Both the position numbers and the translations under genes were made by a program. A DNA stretch of 64,000 nucleotides from Selaginella tamariscina (taxonomy: Eukaryota > Streptophyta > Lycopodiopsida > Selaginellales > Selaginellaceae): the NCBI GenBank assembly GCA_003024785.1, contig PUQB01000005.1:391732-455731 (forward strand). The letters run 5' to 3'. Shown one piece after another: positions 37,051 to 50,004 of this stretch. How positions within the stretch are numbered: the first letter of the stretch is position 1; every line of letters begins with the position of its first letter. The notes under the pieces are model-generated. The model did no database searches, was not told the origin of the DNA, and saw only the letters and a program-made list of their open reading frames with translations.

Positions 37051-37537
37051 TGTCACGACCTGATATAAGATGTAGGATATAGGATACGGTTACAGGATAT
37101 ACTACAGGATATGCCTATAGGATATACCTACAGGATATGCCTGCAGGATATTCCTATAGGATATGCATATAAGATATACCTATAGGATATTTCTATAGGA
37201 TATACCTACAGGACATTCCTACAGGATATGCCTATAGGATATACTATAGGATATGCCTAGAGGATAAGGGTCACTATTTTTAGCTCATGACCAGATTAGC
37301 TTGGAGTTGTAAGCATAAAAGCTCCAACCTAATTGTTGTACAATCAGTTACTATCAAATTGTCAAGCCATGATCCAGGAACAAGGAAGTGAATAGGATTT
37401 CGAGAACAAAGAAGCTTGACTCAGAAGCAGGACAGGGAGCAGGATAGAAACTAGAGTAGGACAGGAACTAGGAACTAGGAACCAGGAACAAGACAAGAGC
37501 AAGAGGCAAGGAGCAAGATAAGACAAGAACAAGACAG
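37051..37537 (+). repeat. Rearranged left LTR of element B
   Basis: TGTCACGACC start, U3 array (37070-37262), CATAAAAG box (37314-37321), predicted start ATCAGTTACTATCAA (37343-37357), then reverse-complemented U5 beginning TTGTCAAGCCATGATCC. The join lies at the 13-nt stretch that, in the other copies, is complementary to the primer site. Confidence 0.85.
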
Positions 37538-40500
37538 TACCTTCCTGTGTGCAGGATACATCCTTAGTGTCTGAGGCAGTACAAGCTACAAGATTGACCA
37601 TGCCTGTTCCTGTATCAGTGTTGAAGACTCCTCAACAAGATTCACCTTATGTTAGTTCCTCAGCACATCTGTAGGCTCTCTCCACTCCTATAAGTTTGCA
37701 GATTCCTGTACAGGGTTTTTCCAATCTTGTATCAGTGTCGAAGGTTCCTCCTCAACAGGATCCACCTCCTATTGGTTCGTTAGCACACTCATAGGCTCTC
37801 CTCACTCCTGTGCATTCACGAACTTCTATACAGGATTCTTCCAATCATATACACTTGTCAACATCCACACATGTTTCTCCCAATCCTGCCTCTTTTCATT
37901 ACTCTTCTTCTGTTCCACCCCCTAAGATCCTTCCTCTTTTTCAATCACAGCTCCCTCCTTCTCCTCTCCGAGTTCTTACCATTACCATGCATGAACTTAC
38001 CACTGATCCTGCTCCTTTTCATCTTTTTGCCTTCCAAGTAACTCCTACATCCTCTTCTACCTTTCATGTATTTGACTCCCTTGTTTTCAATCTCCTTCTC
38101 TTGTTCCTTCTGCTTCTGCTTCTTCTTCCCTGCTATCCAAGTATCACTCCTTTCAGGACATTTTTGACAAGCACAAGACTGCAGTTCTTCTGTTCACAGG
38201 TCCTACGACTATTTTATCGATCTTGTGGAAGGAAAGACTCCACCATTTGGACCGATTTATGCACTATCACCTACATAATTGGAGGTTCTTCGTCAATACA
38301 TTAAGAAAACTTGGCATCCGGCTTCATTCGTCACTCAAAGTCCCCTGTAGGAGCACCTATCTTCTTTGTCAAGAAAAAGATGGTAGTTTACATTTGGTTG
38401 TGGACTACAGAGGTTTGAATCAAGTCACTATTCATAACCGGTACCCGTTGCCATTGATCCCGGAACTTCTCGATTGGCTACAAAAAAAAAAGGTGTTCAC
38501 AAAGATCGATTTACGAGGGTTTACAATCTTGTATGGATTCGTCCAGGCGATGAGTGAAAGACTATGGACACTTCGAGTACACGGTGATGCCTTTCGAACT
38601 TATCAATGCCCCAGCCGTGTTCCAACACATGGTGAACGACATCTTTTGTGACTTCTTGGACTAGTTTGTGATAATCTACCTCGATGACATTTTGATTTTC
38701 TCCAAGGACTAGGCGGCTCATGACAAGCATGTATGACTAATCCTATAGAGGCTTCGCGAGCATGGCCTGTATGCGAAGTTGGAGAAGTGTTTCTTCGACA
38801 GGGATACTGTGGAGTTCTTGGGCTACATCGTCTCTCCTGCTGGCGTTTTCATGAACATGCACAAGGTGAAGACTATCAGTGGGAGAGGCCCAAGTCTGTA
38901 CGAGATGTATAATATTTCCTTGGCTTTGCAAACTTCTACAGCGTTTCATACAAGACTTCTCCAAGCGTGTACTTCCACTCACGGAACTCACCAAGCGCAC
39001 ATGAGTGTTCTCTTGGTCCAACAAGGCGGAACATGCATTCACAACACTCAAGGACACGTTCACGATAGTTCCGATTTTAGCACATCTTGATCCTTCTCGT
39101 CCCTTCTTCTTAAAGCAGATGCCTCGAATTTTGTAGTAGAATCTGTTCTATCACAAGTTAGAGAAGACAAGTTACTTCATCATGTAGCTTTTCACTCTCG
39201 TAAGTTCCTTTTGGTGGAGATCAATTACGAGATTCATGACAAGGAACTCAAGGCCATTGTGATTCGTTTGAGAAGTGGCAGCATTTCCTGGAAGTGCTGT
39301 GCATCATGTTTCTTAATCAATCAAGAACCTGGAGTATTTTCAAACAGCTCGAGTTCTCAGTTGACGACAGGCTAGGTGGGCGGAGTTCCTATTACGTTAT
39401 GATTTCGTCATCATCTATAGGCCTGGTTTTTGAAATGGCAAGGCGGATGCATTGTTTAGGCGCTCTTACCTTGCACCGACCCCAGGCGATCTTGCATATG
39501 ACTGTCAAAAGCAAGTGTTGTTGGGTCTTGATCAACTTCGGCTTGCAGCACTACAAGTTCATCAGGCTCCAGCAGATTCCACACTCCTACAGGACATCCA
39601 TTTGTAGTTGGCTACAGACGACTTGGCAAGAAATGTGTTTTCACACATTAGTCCTGACATCGCAAGTTCCTCTTCCTCCAATTCCCGTACAGACTACAAG
39701 TTGTTTCCATACAAGACGGACTCCTGTATTGGGAAGGTCTCCTATACGTTCCTGTTGGTGTTTGCAGGACTCGTGTGGTACAGGATTGTCATGATACTCC
39801 GGCTACATGACATTTTGGTGTGGTCAAGACAGTTGAGTTGGTGACTCGCAACTATTGGTGACCTGGGTTGCGAAGTTTTGTGGACAAGTTTGTATGGAGT
39901 TATGACACCTGTAATAGGTCGAAGATGCCTCGTCACGCGCCCTCTGGTCTTCTTCGTCCTCTTCCTGTTCCTTCTGCTCCTTGGAGATCCATTTCTATGG
40001 ATTTCCTCACATATCTTCCTCCTTCTCATAGATTTGATGCAGTTCTTATGGTGGTTGACCGTTTCACCAAACAGGCTCATTTTCTACCATGTCACAAGAC
40101 TGCTACAGGCCAGACAACCGATGAGTTGGTGATCCGCGAAGTATTCCGACACTATGGTCTTCCTAAGAGCATTGTTTCTAATCGAGGCCCACAATTCATG
40201 TCCAAGTTTTGGTGAGAATTTCTCCGGAGTCTACAGGTTAAAGCGGACCTTTCTTCAAGATACCATCCACAAACTGATGGGCAGTCAAAATGCACGATTC
40301 AGACCTTGGAGCAATATCTTCGTTGCTTCATCAGTTACCAACAAGACAACTGGTTGAACCTTTTTCCAATGGCGGAGTTTGCCTACAACAACTCTGTTCA
40401 CACATCTATAGGTCAGACACCTTTATTTGCTCTTACAGGCTACCATCCACGTTTTGACTTTGCTCTTCTTGCTTCTCCTTCTTCCGCTTCTGCAATACAG

Positions 40501-41060
40501 AATCATCTCCAGCATCTTCGTCAGGTACATGAGGATCTCCGGGTTCATCTTCAGCAGGCACATGAACGGTACAAGCGTTATGCTGATGCTCACCATCAGC
40601 CGGCACCTACATACAAGATTGGTGATCTTCGTCGACATATTCGCACCAATAGGCCTTCTTCTAAGTTGGATTTTTAACGATTAGGCCCTTACAGGATTGT
40701 GGCTGAGGTCAATCCTGTAGCTTTCCGACTCGAGTTACCATCTACGGTGAAACTTCATCCTGTGTTTCACACCTCTTTATTAGAGCCGTATCATCCTTCT
40801 TCTCTTCTGGTCATGCTTCTTCTCATCCCCTGATGTGGTCATTGACGGTGAACCTGAGTACGAAGTTGCAGCAATCCTTGATTCTCGTCTTCATCGTTGC
40901 CAACTTCAATACTTGGTGGATTGGAAAGGTTATTTTGCCTACCGATTACACTTGGGAACTTGCATCCAACTTACTCTATGTTTCTTCCAAAGTTGCTGCT
41001 TTTCATTGCGTTATCCTGCTAAACTAGGTCCAAGACTCGTGGAACTCGTCCTTATGGAGG
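37538..41060 (+). pseudogene. Element B pol remnant
   Basis: RT pieces at about 38223-39080 ([27 protein letters not shown]), RNase H to about 39470, integrase at about 39600-40680 (WSYDTCNRSKMPRHAP, MDFLTYLPPSHRFD, SVHTSIGQTPLFALTGYHPR) and chromodomain at 40835-41010 ([26 protein letters not shown]). Fossil; about ten or more breaks. Confidence 0.85.
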
Positions 41061-41066
41061 AGGTGC

Positions 41067-41707
41067 TGTCACGACCCGATACAGGATGCAAGATACATGA
41101 TACGGGTTACATAATATGTCTATAGGATATACCTACAAGATATGCCTGCAGAATATCCTGTAGGTATATCTTGTAGGAATATCCATTCCTACAAGATATA
41201 CCTACAGGATATTCTTACGGGATATGCCTATAGGATATACCTATAGGATATGCATGCAGGATATTCCTACAGGATATACTTACAGGATATTCTTACAGGA
41301 TATGCCTATAGATATACCTATAGGATATGCATGTAGGATATTCTTATAGGATGTGCATGCAGGATATTCCTATAGGATATGCCTATAGGATATACTACAT
41401 GATATGCCTAGAGGATAAGGGTCACTATTTTTAACTCATGACCATATTAGACTCATGACCAGATTAGCTTGAAGTTGTGAGCATAAAAGCTCCGACCTAA
41501 TTGTTGTACAATCAGTTATTATCAACACCAATCTTTCTACAATCAATCTTGTCTTGTCTTACTCCTTGCCTCCTGCTCTTGTTTTGTTCCTGGTTCCTAA
41601 TTCCTGTCTTGCTTCAGTTCCTGTTCTGCTCCCTGTTCTACTTTTAAGTCAAGCTTTTTGTTCTCAGAATCTTACTCACTTCCTTGTTCCTGGATCATGG
41701 TTTGACA
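41067..41707 (+). repeat. 3' LTR of element B
   Basis: 641 bp, the longest LTR of the family because its U3 array (about 41100-41415) has roughly two dozen 13-bp units. CATAAAAG box at 41482-41489; the predicted start is at 41511. Preceded by the purine tract GGAGGAGGTGC. Confidence 0.9.
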
Positions 41708-41712
41708 AAACC

Positions 41713-42582
41713 CAACATTTATCATTATACACACATCTACAGGCTAGGGTGTATTGGGTTTACATACACACACACGAAACATTTATAAACTTCCACATGC
41801 ACAAACACGCGTTAAAACATGGATTTAATTTTTATGTTTTAAAGATTATACATTATACGTTATATGTATGTCTATGATTGCATTAAAATATGTTTTAATA
41901 TCTTTCTATAATTTAAACAATTTTAATGCATGGACAAATTATAATTTGTATTTTTAAAAATAATTTATAAATCACTAGAATGATTTGCACTATTAATAGC
42001 TCCTTGACTATAAATAATTCTTTATGCATGTTTTCTTATACATTTTTATATGAATAATAGACTTTTTATACATATTTTAAAATGTAATAATAAAATATTG
42101 GCATTCCCTAAACCAAACTTTTATGTACAATGTAGGGTTTAAGCATGATTTATTGATGAGTACTAGAGTAGTCCAAGTACGACATAGGCATATATATACA
42201 CTAACAAGTGTAAAAGCTTAGTGTATACGGTCAAGGGCTACGATAAAGGATTTAAATCATAAACTAAATAATTAATGATATGTGAAAGTCATCATATGTT
42301 TAGTGTTGATAGTCTTTACACAATTCTAATATTGGCATATTGATAAATAATTGATTGAGGATGATTACTTTGTTGCTTCTTTCTCATGTGAAACCCATTT
42401 GTGATCCATATGTACTGTGTGTATGTGACACATTCACACATGTATGTATGTATGTCTATGTGTATACATGTGTGTATGTATATGTGTATTAATGTATGTA
42501 ATGTGTTCAAATTAATCTCTAAACACTCTATGTCTCTCTCTCTCTCTCACACACACACATGTTAAACCATGCATAATCCATA
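41713..42582. other. AT-rich spacer with CT/CA/TG microsatellites
   Basis: No gene. A TG/TA-rich tract lies at about 42410-42500 and a (CT)n(CA)n block at 42533-42560, directly left of LARD 2. Confidence 0.65.
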
Positions 42583-42587
42583 TGTAT

Positions 42588-43920
42588 TGTCATAGTTTTT
42601 ACTATGAATCAACCTTTTACTTTGGAGGTTAATTATTATTACTTTGTATTATGTTGACGAACCCTAAATGTACCCTACTTAGTGCACTTAGGTGTTTAGG
42701 GGTAGTCCAACCGACTGTCCTTAAATTTCATGAGAAACTCTTAGCAAAGGTAGCACTTACCTTTTGAAAACCACCCCCAATTTTGAAATCCCAATTAAAT
42801 TGATTGGTTAATGCGAATGAGTTCAGGCATGTTAAGTAAAGTTATGAACACCCCTAGGGTTGACCTAGCCTTAGGGTTGCCCTAACCCACGCCCTAAAAC
42901 CCCCACCCCCTTGGGTAGGGTTTAGGAGTTAGTCAAAACTCATCTCGTTAACTAAGGGGCTAGCATTTCGTGCTAGCCCACTTACACATATAGACCGGGG
43001 GGGGGGGGGGCTCTGTCAAAAATAAGGTTGAGAGTTCTTGTGTCCTTGTCTAACTGTTCTAAGTTGATAGGGTTTTCTCCATTCCTAAAGAATAATAAAG
43101 GGTTATAGAGTTGGTATTGAGAGCCACATTCGTGCATCTAGTGCAACTCTTGAATCTAAGGAGGGGCTATGGCATGATAGCCCACATTGTGGAAGGCAAT
43201 GTCACATGAAGATGTGACATTGGGTTAGATACAATGCCCGAGACATGCCCTTTGAGATTGTTTCATGGGTTTGCTGCCAAGGGGTTGGATACTTTAGCAA
43301 ACAGGCATGCTTGTGCTTGCACTAAGGTGCTAAGGAATTTAAGGGTTGAACAACCTAGGCTTGTTAGCATGAGCTCTTTTGTGAGGCACTCGCAATTATG
43401 TATTTAGGGTTATCCAAACCTAGCCTTAAAAAGTTTGCTTAGTAGAACACTTGTGACCACCTATGGCACAAACTCATGTCCTCATTAAGTACTATCCCTA
43501 GGTATAGGGTATGACTTGGCCACTCAAACCCTTAGGGGTTAATTGTGGTTCAAGGTACTCCTTGTTGCCCTAAAGGGGTTGTACTCCCGAACGAGGGTGA
43601 TTCCTCAAGGGTTAAATGACGATGCCTTAACTTTGTCAAGGGGGTATGTGTGAGACACATCTTTTCTGTGGGGTTAGAACATGAGCTTGTCTAGGTCTAT
43701 TGAGACATGATCCCAAAGATCTCCTCGACTTATCCTTTAGGGTTTCAAGGATGGTCATTATAAGGAACTTAGGGTAGGGCTTTAAGTCTTCAACCTAATT
43801 AGGGATTTGAGTCAGACTCTTGGGGTCACCTTGGGGGACTTAGTGTTACTCACACATGGTGATGATGTTGGAAGGCCACTTGGCAACCATGTGTTGGCCC
43901 TTTGGATTAAAACTTTGACA
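42588..43920 (+). repeat. 5' LTR of LARD 2
   Basis: 1333 bp, TGTCATAGTTTTTACTATGA...CTTTGACA. Poly-G tract of 14 at 42997-43010. Confidence 0.95.
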
Positions 43921-43935
43921 ATTAGTATCAGAGCC

Positions 43936-46900
43936 TATTCTTTGTAGTCAGTAGGACTTCCTAGAGTTGTAGTGTGTTTTAGGGTTTAGCTAGTTGTAAA
44001 TTCTTAAAATACTCTATCACTTTTGGGGTAACACGTTTGAATTCTGCGCGGAGAGTTGGTCTTAAGATTTATACCTCTCTAGAGAACACCTAGTTCATAA
44101 GTGGGTGTGGGTTATGGACTTCAATGTCAAAAACAACACTCAAAAGGTAACTTCCAAGTTGCATGCCAAGTTATGTTACCTTTACATTTGTGTAGGTTAC
44201 TTTACTATAAGTTTGCGTTGGTTAATTTATTAAACACTTTCACAAGAAATGGCATGCTAGTTTGTTCTAGCTTACAAACTAAGTCTTGTGAAGTGGATCA
44301 TGTGATATGCTAAGTTTGCACATTATTGAAAATTTTTTTTTTTTCTTTAAGGTGCATGAAATTGGGATAACACATGATTTAATAATAGACAGTGTCCATT
44401 GAGTTTTGGCTTAGGTCAAGATTCAATATTGAGTTTGAAATTAGTGTTCAAACGGGGAAAGCCTTATGTTCAAATGTGTGTCTTTGACTTCAAAAGAAAA
44501 GGCATATTCAAACATAAGAGTGTAAAATGAGCTATCATTATAAGTGTAACTCAAGAAGCAAACTATGGTGATGAACTTATAGTACAACGGAAAGTTATTA
44601 ACATATAATGAATATGTTAAGTAGTCGGTTTAAGGATCTAGTAGTAATCAAAGTATTGTCCGATGTTCGTAATATTTTGATGACGCTAGTTACAAGTAAC
44701 ATTAGGTAGAATAATTTACTAAGTTCAAGTCTCTTGATTTAAACAAAGTATAACATGAAACTTTAGTTACTTGTAAGCGTGCACTCTATGTTCAAGTTAG
44801 TTAACTTAGCTAATTCATTTGAAGTTGTATCTCATATGAGATCATGAGAGAGAATTGAGATAATAGTTTAAGGATTTCACATCCTTATCGAAACAGTTTT
44901 GGGGTAGATGGCATGATCTACCAGAAATAAGAATGTTGGAAACATATATTTACATTTTCAATTTCAATAATGAAGAACTTACATAGTGAAGGCGTTTGGT
45001 GCACACTTGTGTATTTTCATTGTTAACTCTTTGATCTTGAAATGTAACATTGTTTACAATGTGGGGAATAAGGGTGATTCCTAAGAAGAGCATACTTTAG
45101 GGTTCTTCACTTTGTTTATCGACTAAGTAAGGAAACTTGCTAAGTTTGATAACTTATGTTGAGAACTGTTAATGAACTAGTAATAGTCGGATTTTGATTG
45201 GGGGTTTAAGTGCATGTGCCTCTTTAAAGAGTCGGTATCCGATAAGTAAATAAAATAAAATTAGTTTCTTGACTTGGCATCATTGTCGCAAATGTGGGCA
45301 CTCAAAGAACATATAATGTATGTATCTTCAGTCCTTTGAAAAATCGAAAAATAAAACTTTTCTTAACTCAAGATTTGATAGTGTTTCTTGAGTTTAGTTC
45401 AATATCCTTGAAAGTACGATATTGAGTTGCTAAATTAGATCAAGAGGATAGTGTTCATTCTTGATGATTGTGATTCAAGATTCATAACGTATAATTTGAT
45501 ATTCGAATCAAGAATATGAAGTTTCCTATCACCTCATCTATTAAGATATTTATATTCTAAACTTTGAAAGTATTTGTGACAGTTTTTTTAAAATTGGTTA
45601 TAAATAACTTGGCAAAGTATGGCATAATATCTTTTGAATATTGAGTTTGGAGCGCTCAATATTAAAACTTAGTTATGATCACATGAGGTGGCCATAATCA
45701 TAAAATATAAAGACTCAAGCAGATTTGAGTCTGACACTTTGGTAAGGCAGTACCTTAGTGTAGTAATTTAAAATATGTTTTCAAGTTAGTGGAGAAATGA
45801 GGCATTTTTCAATACATTGCTTAAGGAGCAATGTGGTATTTTGTGAATTGTTAGGTGTCTAGAATGAGTAATGTATCTTAGTTTGACGTACTGAACTAAA
45901 TATCTTATTCATGTTTGGGGAGATTTGCTAAATTATGAGATATAATTGAAACATAAAGTTAGTGTGGCACTTCAATGTCATGATAACATTAGTGTAAAAG
46001 ATAATATCTTACTAAATCAGTTAGATGAACCAAACACTAGTTCATAATTTCTTTTAGTCTCTAAACATTTTCTAGGAATACTAAATTAACATTATATTTC
46101 CATCTCAAAACTAAGGTTCGGTTCGTATCAATTAAGTCCATGTTCATATTATAGTTATAGCATTTTAATAAATTGATACAATTGTAAGGGTATATCCGCT
46201 AATGTAACAACTAGTTAATAAACTTAAGATTTGAACATTAAGACGATCATTATCAGTTTGAGAATATCAATATCAAAATTATAACTGTTTATAGAATAAA
46301 GATTAGTTGTAAAAGATGTTTATCAAAAACACTGCTCAAATTAGTGGAAATGCGATACTTAGGTATTGTGTTGAAAAACATTTACATAATCAATTTAAAA
46401 GTTGAAAATAATTATAATGTTAAGGAGGCATGCAATATTACAAGTTCAAGAAGACTCTTATAAGTTTTAAAATTTAATATTTTGAACTTAGTAAAATAGG
46501 GGGTTAGGAAGTATTAAATGGCATCTAGCATGTTGTGCTCTTTGGAGAATGAGTATAATAAGCATGTCAGTTAAGACATGCTATTTAAAGATCGCCAATT
46601 GAGGCATTAGAGATGGGTTAAATTGCCTTGTTTCCACATTGGTTTGTAAGAAAGATATATTAGCCTATTTGGTCCCTAAACTGGTCAGTGTTATGAAAGA
46701 GTACAAGGTTGATTACAAAAAGTGAATATTAGTGCTATAACACTTGGTAGTAGATTTGACCTAAATTTGATTCTTATCGGGAATGAAGTTATGTCAATGG
46801 CATGCAAGTGGATAGGCTAATTTCAAGTTGGCAGGACCTTGTTGTCTACAAGAACAGAGTTTCGAGAATAGTACTCTAGTATCAGAAAAGAGCTTGATTT

Positions 46901-47430
46901 CAATAAAGTCTCATACCTAGTCTGACGTAACTATATACTAATGGGGGATAGGTATAATAGCAGACCCTTAATGTAAAGAGCATTTGAGATTAATTCAAAG
47001 TACTTGTTGTGTGCTAAACATAGAGGTCGTCAATAGCGTTTAATATTAAGGAATGAAGCAAGCCTTTATTTTTTGTTAACCAAGGGGCTAGTAGTAATAC
47101 TAACTAAAAGCCTCCAATATGAATTCTAGTTAAGTAAAGAAATTAATCATTGTGTTGTATGCGTCGGGTGACAGACTTTGCAGACGTACAAAAGATCTTC
47201 AGGTGACTTCATGTCGCAAGTGATGCCTCCAACAACTAGGTTTATAACTCAATAAATGATGGTTTTGAAGTACTTGGCTTTGTGTAATGCAAGGGGGTAA
47301 TAAAAATTATGTGAACTTTTGTTGACTCCGCATAAAATGATATGTTAGTTTTGGCTAATTTTTTCTAACATTATTTAGTCTTGGAGTTAGACGTTAATGA
47401 ATATATTGACATTTTCAAAAGTGAGGAGTG
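43936..47430 (+). other. Non-coding internal region of LARD 2
   Basis: Aligns with LARD 1's interior in the same element sense. Example landmarks: AATTCTGCRCGGAGAGTTGG, GTGGGTGTGGGTTATGGACT and AACTAAGTCTTGTGAAGTGG. Frames of 60-70 codons are not conserved between the copies. Confidence 0.8.
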
Positions 47431-49141
47431 TGTCATAGTTTTTACTATGACTCGACTCTTTATTTTGGAGGTTGATTGGTGTTACCTAATGTACTATGTT
47501 GATGGACCCTAAATGTAGTGAGAAACAACCACGCTTAATGCACTTAGGTGTTTAGTGGTAGTACGGCAAGTTGTCTTTAGATATTGCGAAAAACTCTAAG
47601 TGAAGGTAGCACTTACCTTTTAGAAAACCCACCCCTGATTTTGATGTCCCAATTAGGTTGATTGGTTAATGCAGATGAGTTTAGCATGTTAAGTAGGGTT
47701 AGGAACACCTCTAGGGTTGACCTAGCCTTAGGGTTGCCCTAACCCAAGCCCTAAAACCCCCACCCCCTTGGGTAGGGTTTAGGGGTAGGAGTTAGTAAAA
47801 ACTCATCTCGTTAACTAAGGGCTGGCATTTTGTGCCAACCCACTTACACATATAGGAAAAGAGGGGGGAGGGGCTTCGTCACATAAATAAGGCAGAGTAT
47901 GTAGGAGTGAGAGTTCCTGGTTCATGACTGAGTTTATTATTCTTTTTTCGGTGCAAGCTCTAGCTTGTGTTGTCAAGGTACAACCCTCTATTGTGCCGCC
48001 TCAATTTCCAGACAATAGGGGTACATCTCACCTTCGAGGTAGCTTACCCATAACATTGGCGAATTCATGCATGGGAGGTCTTGTTAAATAGTGCACAGTC
48101 CAAGGGTCAGAGGTTGAGGCTTGTCTCCAACCTCCTCCTCCACGTCAAGCTAAGAGCAGCACTCACAGCTAAGTTGGGCATGTTCATGTCCTTATCCAAC
48201 TGTGGTTGTGGGTTGTAGGTTTTCTAACCAAGTTCCTAAGGGATAATAGAGGGGTTATAGACTTGGCATTGAGAGCCACATTCGTGGCACGTAGTGCAAC
48301 TCTTGAATCTAAGGGGGGCTATGGCATGATAGCCCACATCATGGAAGGCAGTGTCACAAGAAGATGTGACATTGGGTTAGACATCACACGATACAATGCC
48401 CGAGACATGCCTTTTGGGGTTGTTTAATGGGTTTGTCACCGAGGGTTGGATACTCTAGCAAACAGGCATGCTTGTGCTTACACTAGGGTGCTAAGCCTTG
48501 GGCATCCACTCAAGGGAGGTTAGGTCTTGTAACTAGGTGTGCTTTTGGCACAAATGGCTAAGGGAGTGTTTTCTTTGGAATCTAGGGGTTGAACAACATA
48601 GGCTTATTAACATGAGCCTTTTTGTGAGGCACTCGCAAGGTCATGTATTTAGGGTTATCTAAACCTAACCTTAAGAAGTTTGCTTAGTAGGACACTTGTG
48701 ACCGCCTATGGCACAAACTCGTGTCTTCACTAAGTACTATCCCTAGGTCTAGGATATGACTTGGTCACTCAAACCCTTAAGGGTTAGTCGTGGTTTAGGG
48801 TACCCTTTGTCACCCTAAAGGTGTTGTACTCCCGATTAAGTGACAATGCCTTAACTTTGTCAAGGGGGTATGTGTGAGACACATCTTCTCTGTGGGTTAA
48901 GGCATGAGCTTGTCTAGGTCTATTGGGACATGATCCTAAAGATCTACTCATGTTATTCTCTAGGGTTCATGAGATGGTCATTATAGGGACTTAGGGTAGG
49001 GCTCTAAGTCTTCAACCTAATTAGGCATTTGAGTCAAACTCTTGGGTCACCTTGGGCGACTTAGTGTTGCTCACACATGGTGATGATGTTGGAAGGCCAC
49101 TTGGCAGCCACGTGTTAGCCTTTCAGATTAAAACTCTGACA
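47431..49141 (+). repeat. 3' LTR of LARD 2
   Basis: 1711 bp, TGTCATAGTTTTTACTATGA...CTCTGACA. The G tract here is interrupted (GAGGGGGGAGGGG near 47861-47874), followed by CACATAAATAAGG. Confidence 0.95.
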
Positions 49142-49554
49142 TGTATTGTGTGTATGTGACACATTCACATATGTACTATGTATGTATGTTTGTATATATA
49201 TGTGTGTGTGTGTATGTATGTATTGTATGTATATGATAACTTAACGCTCTCACAGACACACATATGTCAAACCCATGCATGATACATATTTTTGTGTGTA
49301 TGTCATACATAGACATAAACATAATAAACTTATTAAATATTATGATAATATGACGGAATTTAGTTAGGGTTAATATATTTTAGGGTTTAGCATACATTTT
49401 TAGGGTTTCAAGATATGTGGTGGAAGATTTGAGAATGGCGACACCATCACACCACAGATCCACTCACACAAGAAGGCATGACGGTGCAAAAAGGCCATGG
49501 ATAGGGTTTGACGGCAACAGTGCAGCAAGGTTTTGAAGGCGGCACTCACATATG

Positions 49555-49953
49555 TTAAATATTTATTTTTCTCTTTCTCTCTCACAAACACACACTTGTG
49601 TACCTATGTATTGGTATGTTGAGTTCTTTATTTCTCTCTCTCTCTCACACACACACATACACCTGTATATACATATACATATATGTGTGTATCTATATAT
49701 TATAACTTATTTATCTATCTCTCTCTTCTCACACACACACACACCTATATACATATACATATGTATGTGTGTGTATCTGTATATTATAATTTATTTATCT
49801 ATCTCTCGCACACACACACATACACACCTGTATATACATATACATATATATGTATGTGTATTTATATATTATAATTTATTTATTTATCTCTCTCTCTCTC
49901 ACACACACACATGTATGAGTATGTATCTATGTATTTGTAATTATTTAATTACT

Positions 49954-50004
<51 letters not shown>

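Larger units (their letters stand above)
37051..41707 (+). mobile_element. Ty3/gypsy chromovirus fossil, element B, rearranged left end
   Basis: Perfect 5-bp target duplication AAACC (37046-37050 and 41708-41712). The right LTR is 41067-41707. The left end starts as a normal LTR (37051-37357) but continues as the reverse complement of the LTR's own end (37358-37537), after which pol sequence begins. No gag is recognisable. Parts present: protease-RT linker, RT, RNase H, integrase, chromodomain. Broken about ten or more times. Because the duplication is perfect, the rearranged form may have been what integrated. Confidence 0.9.
42588..49141 (+). mobile_element. LARD 2: large non-coding LTR retrotransposon
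   Basis: LTRs at 42588-43920 and 47431-49141, perfect 5-bp target duplication TGTAT (42583-42587 and 49142-49146), primer site ATTAGTATCAGAGCC at 43921-43935 (initiator-Met type) and polypurine tract AAAAGTGAGGAGTG at 47417-47430. The 3.5-kb interior has no retroelement domain and aligns with that of LARD 1. The left LTR is about 0.4 kb shorter than the right. It was inserted next to a CT/CA/TG microsatellite block. Confidence 0.93.

Noticed and set aside
44101-44313. 70-codon frame inside LARD 2
   Set aside because: The homologous stretch of LARD 1 does not keep the frame.
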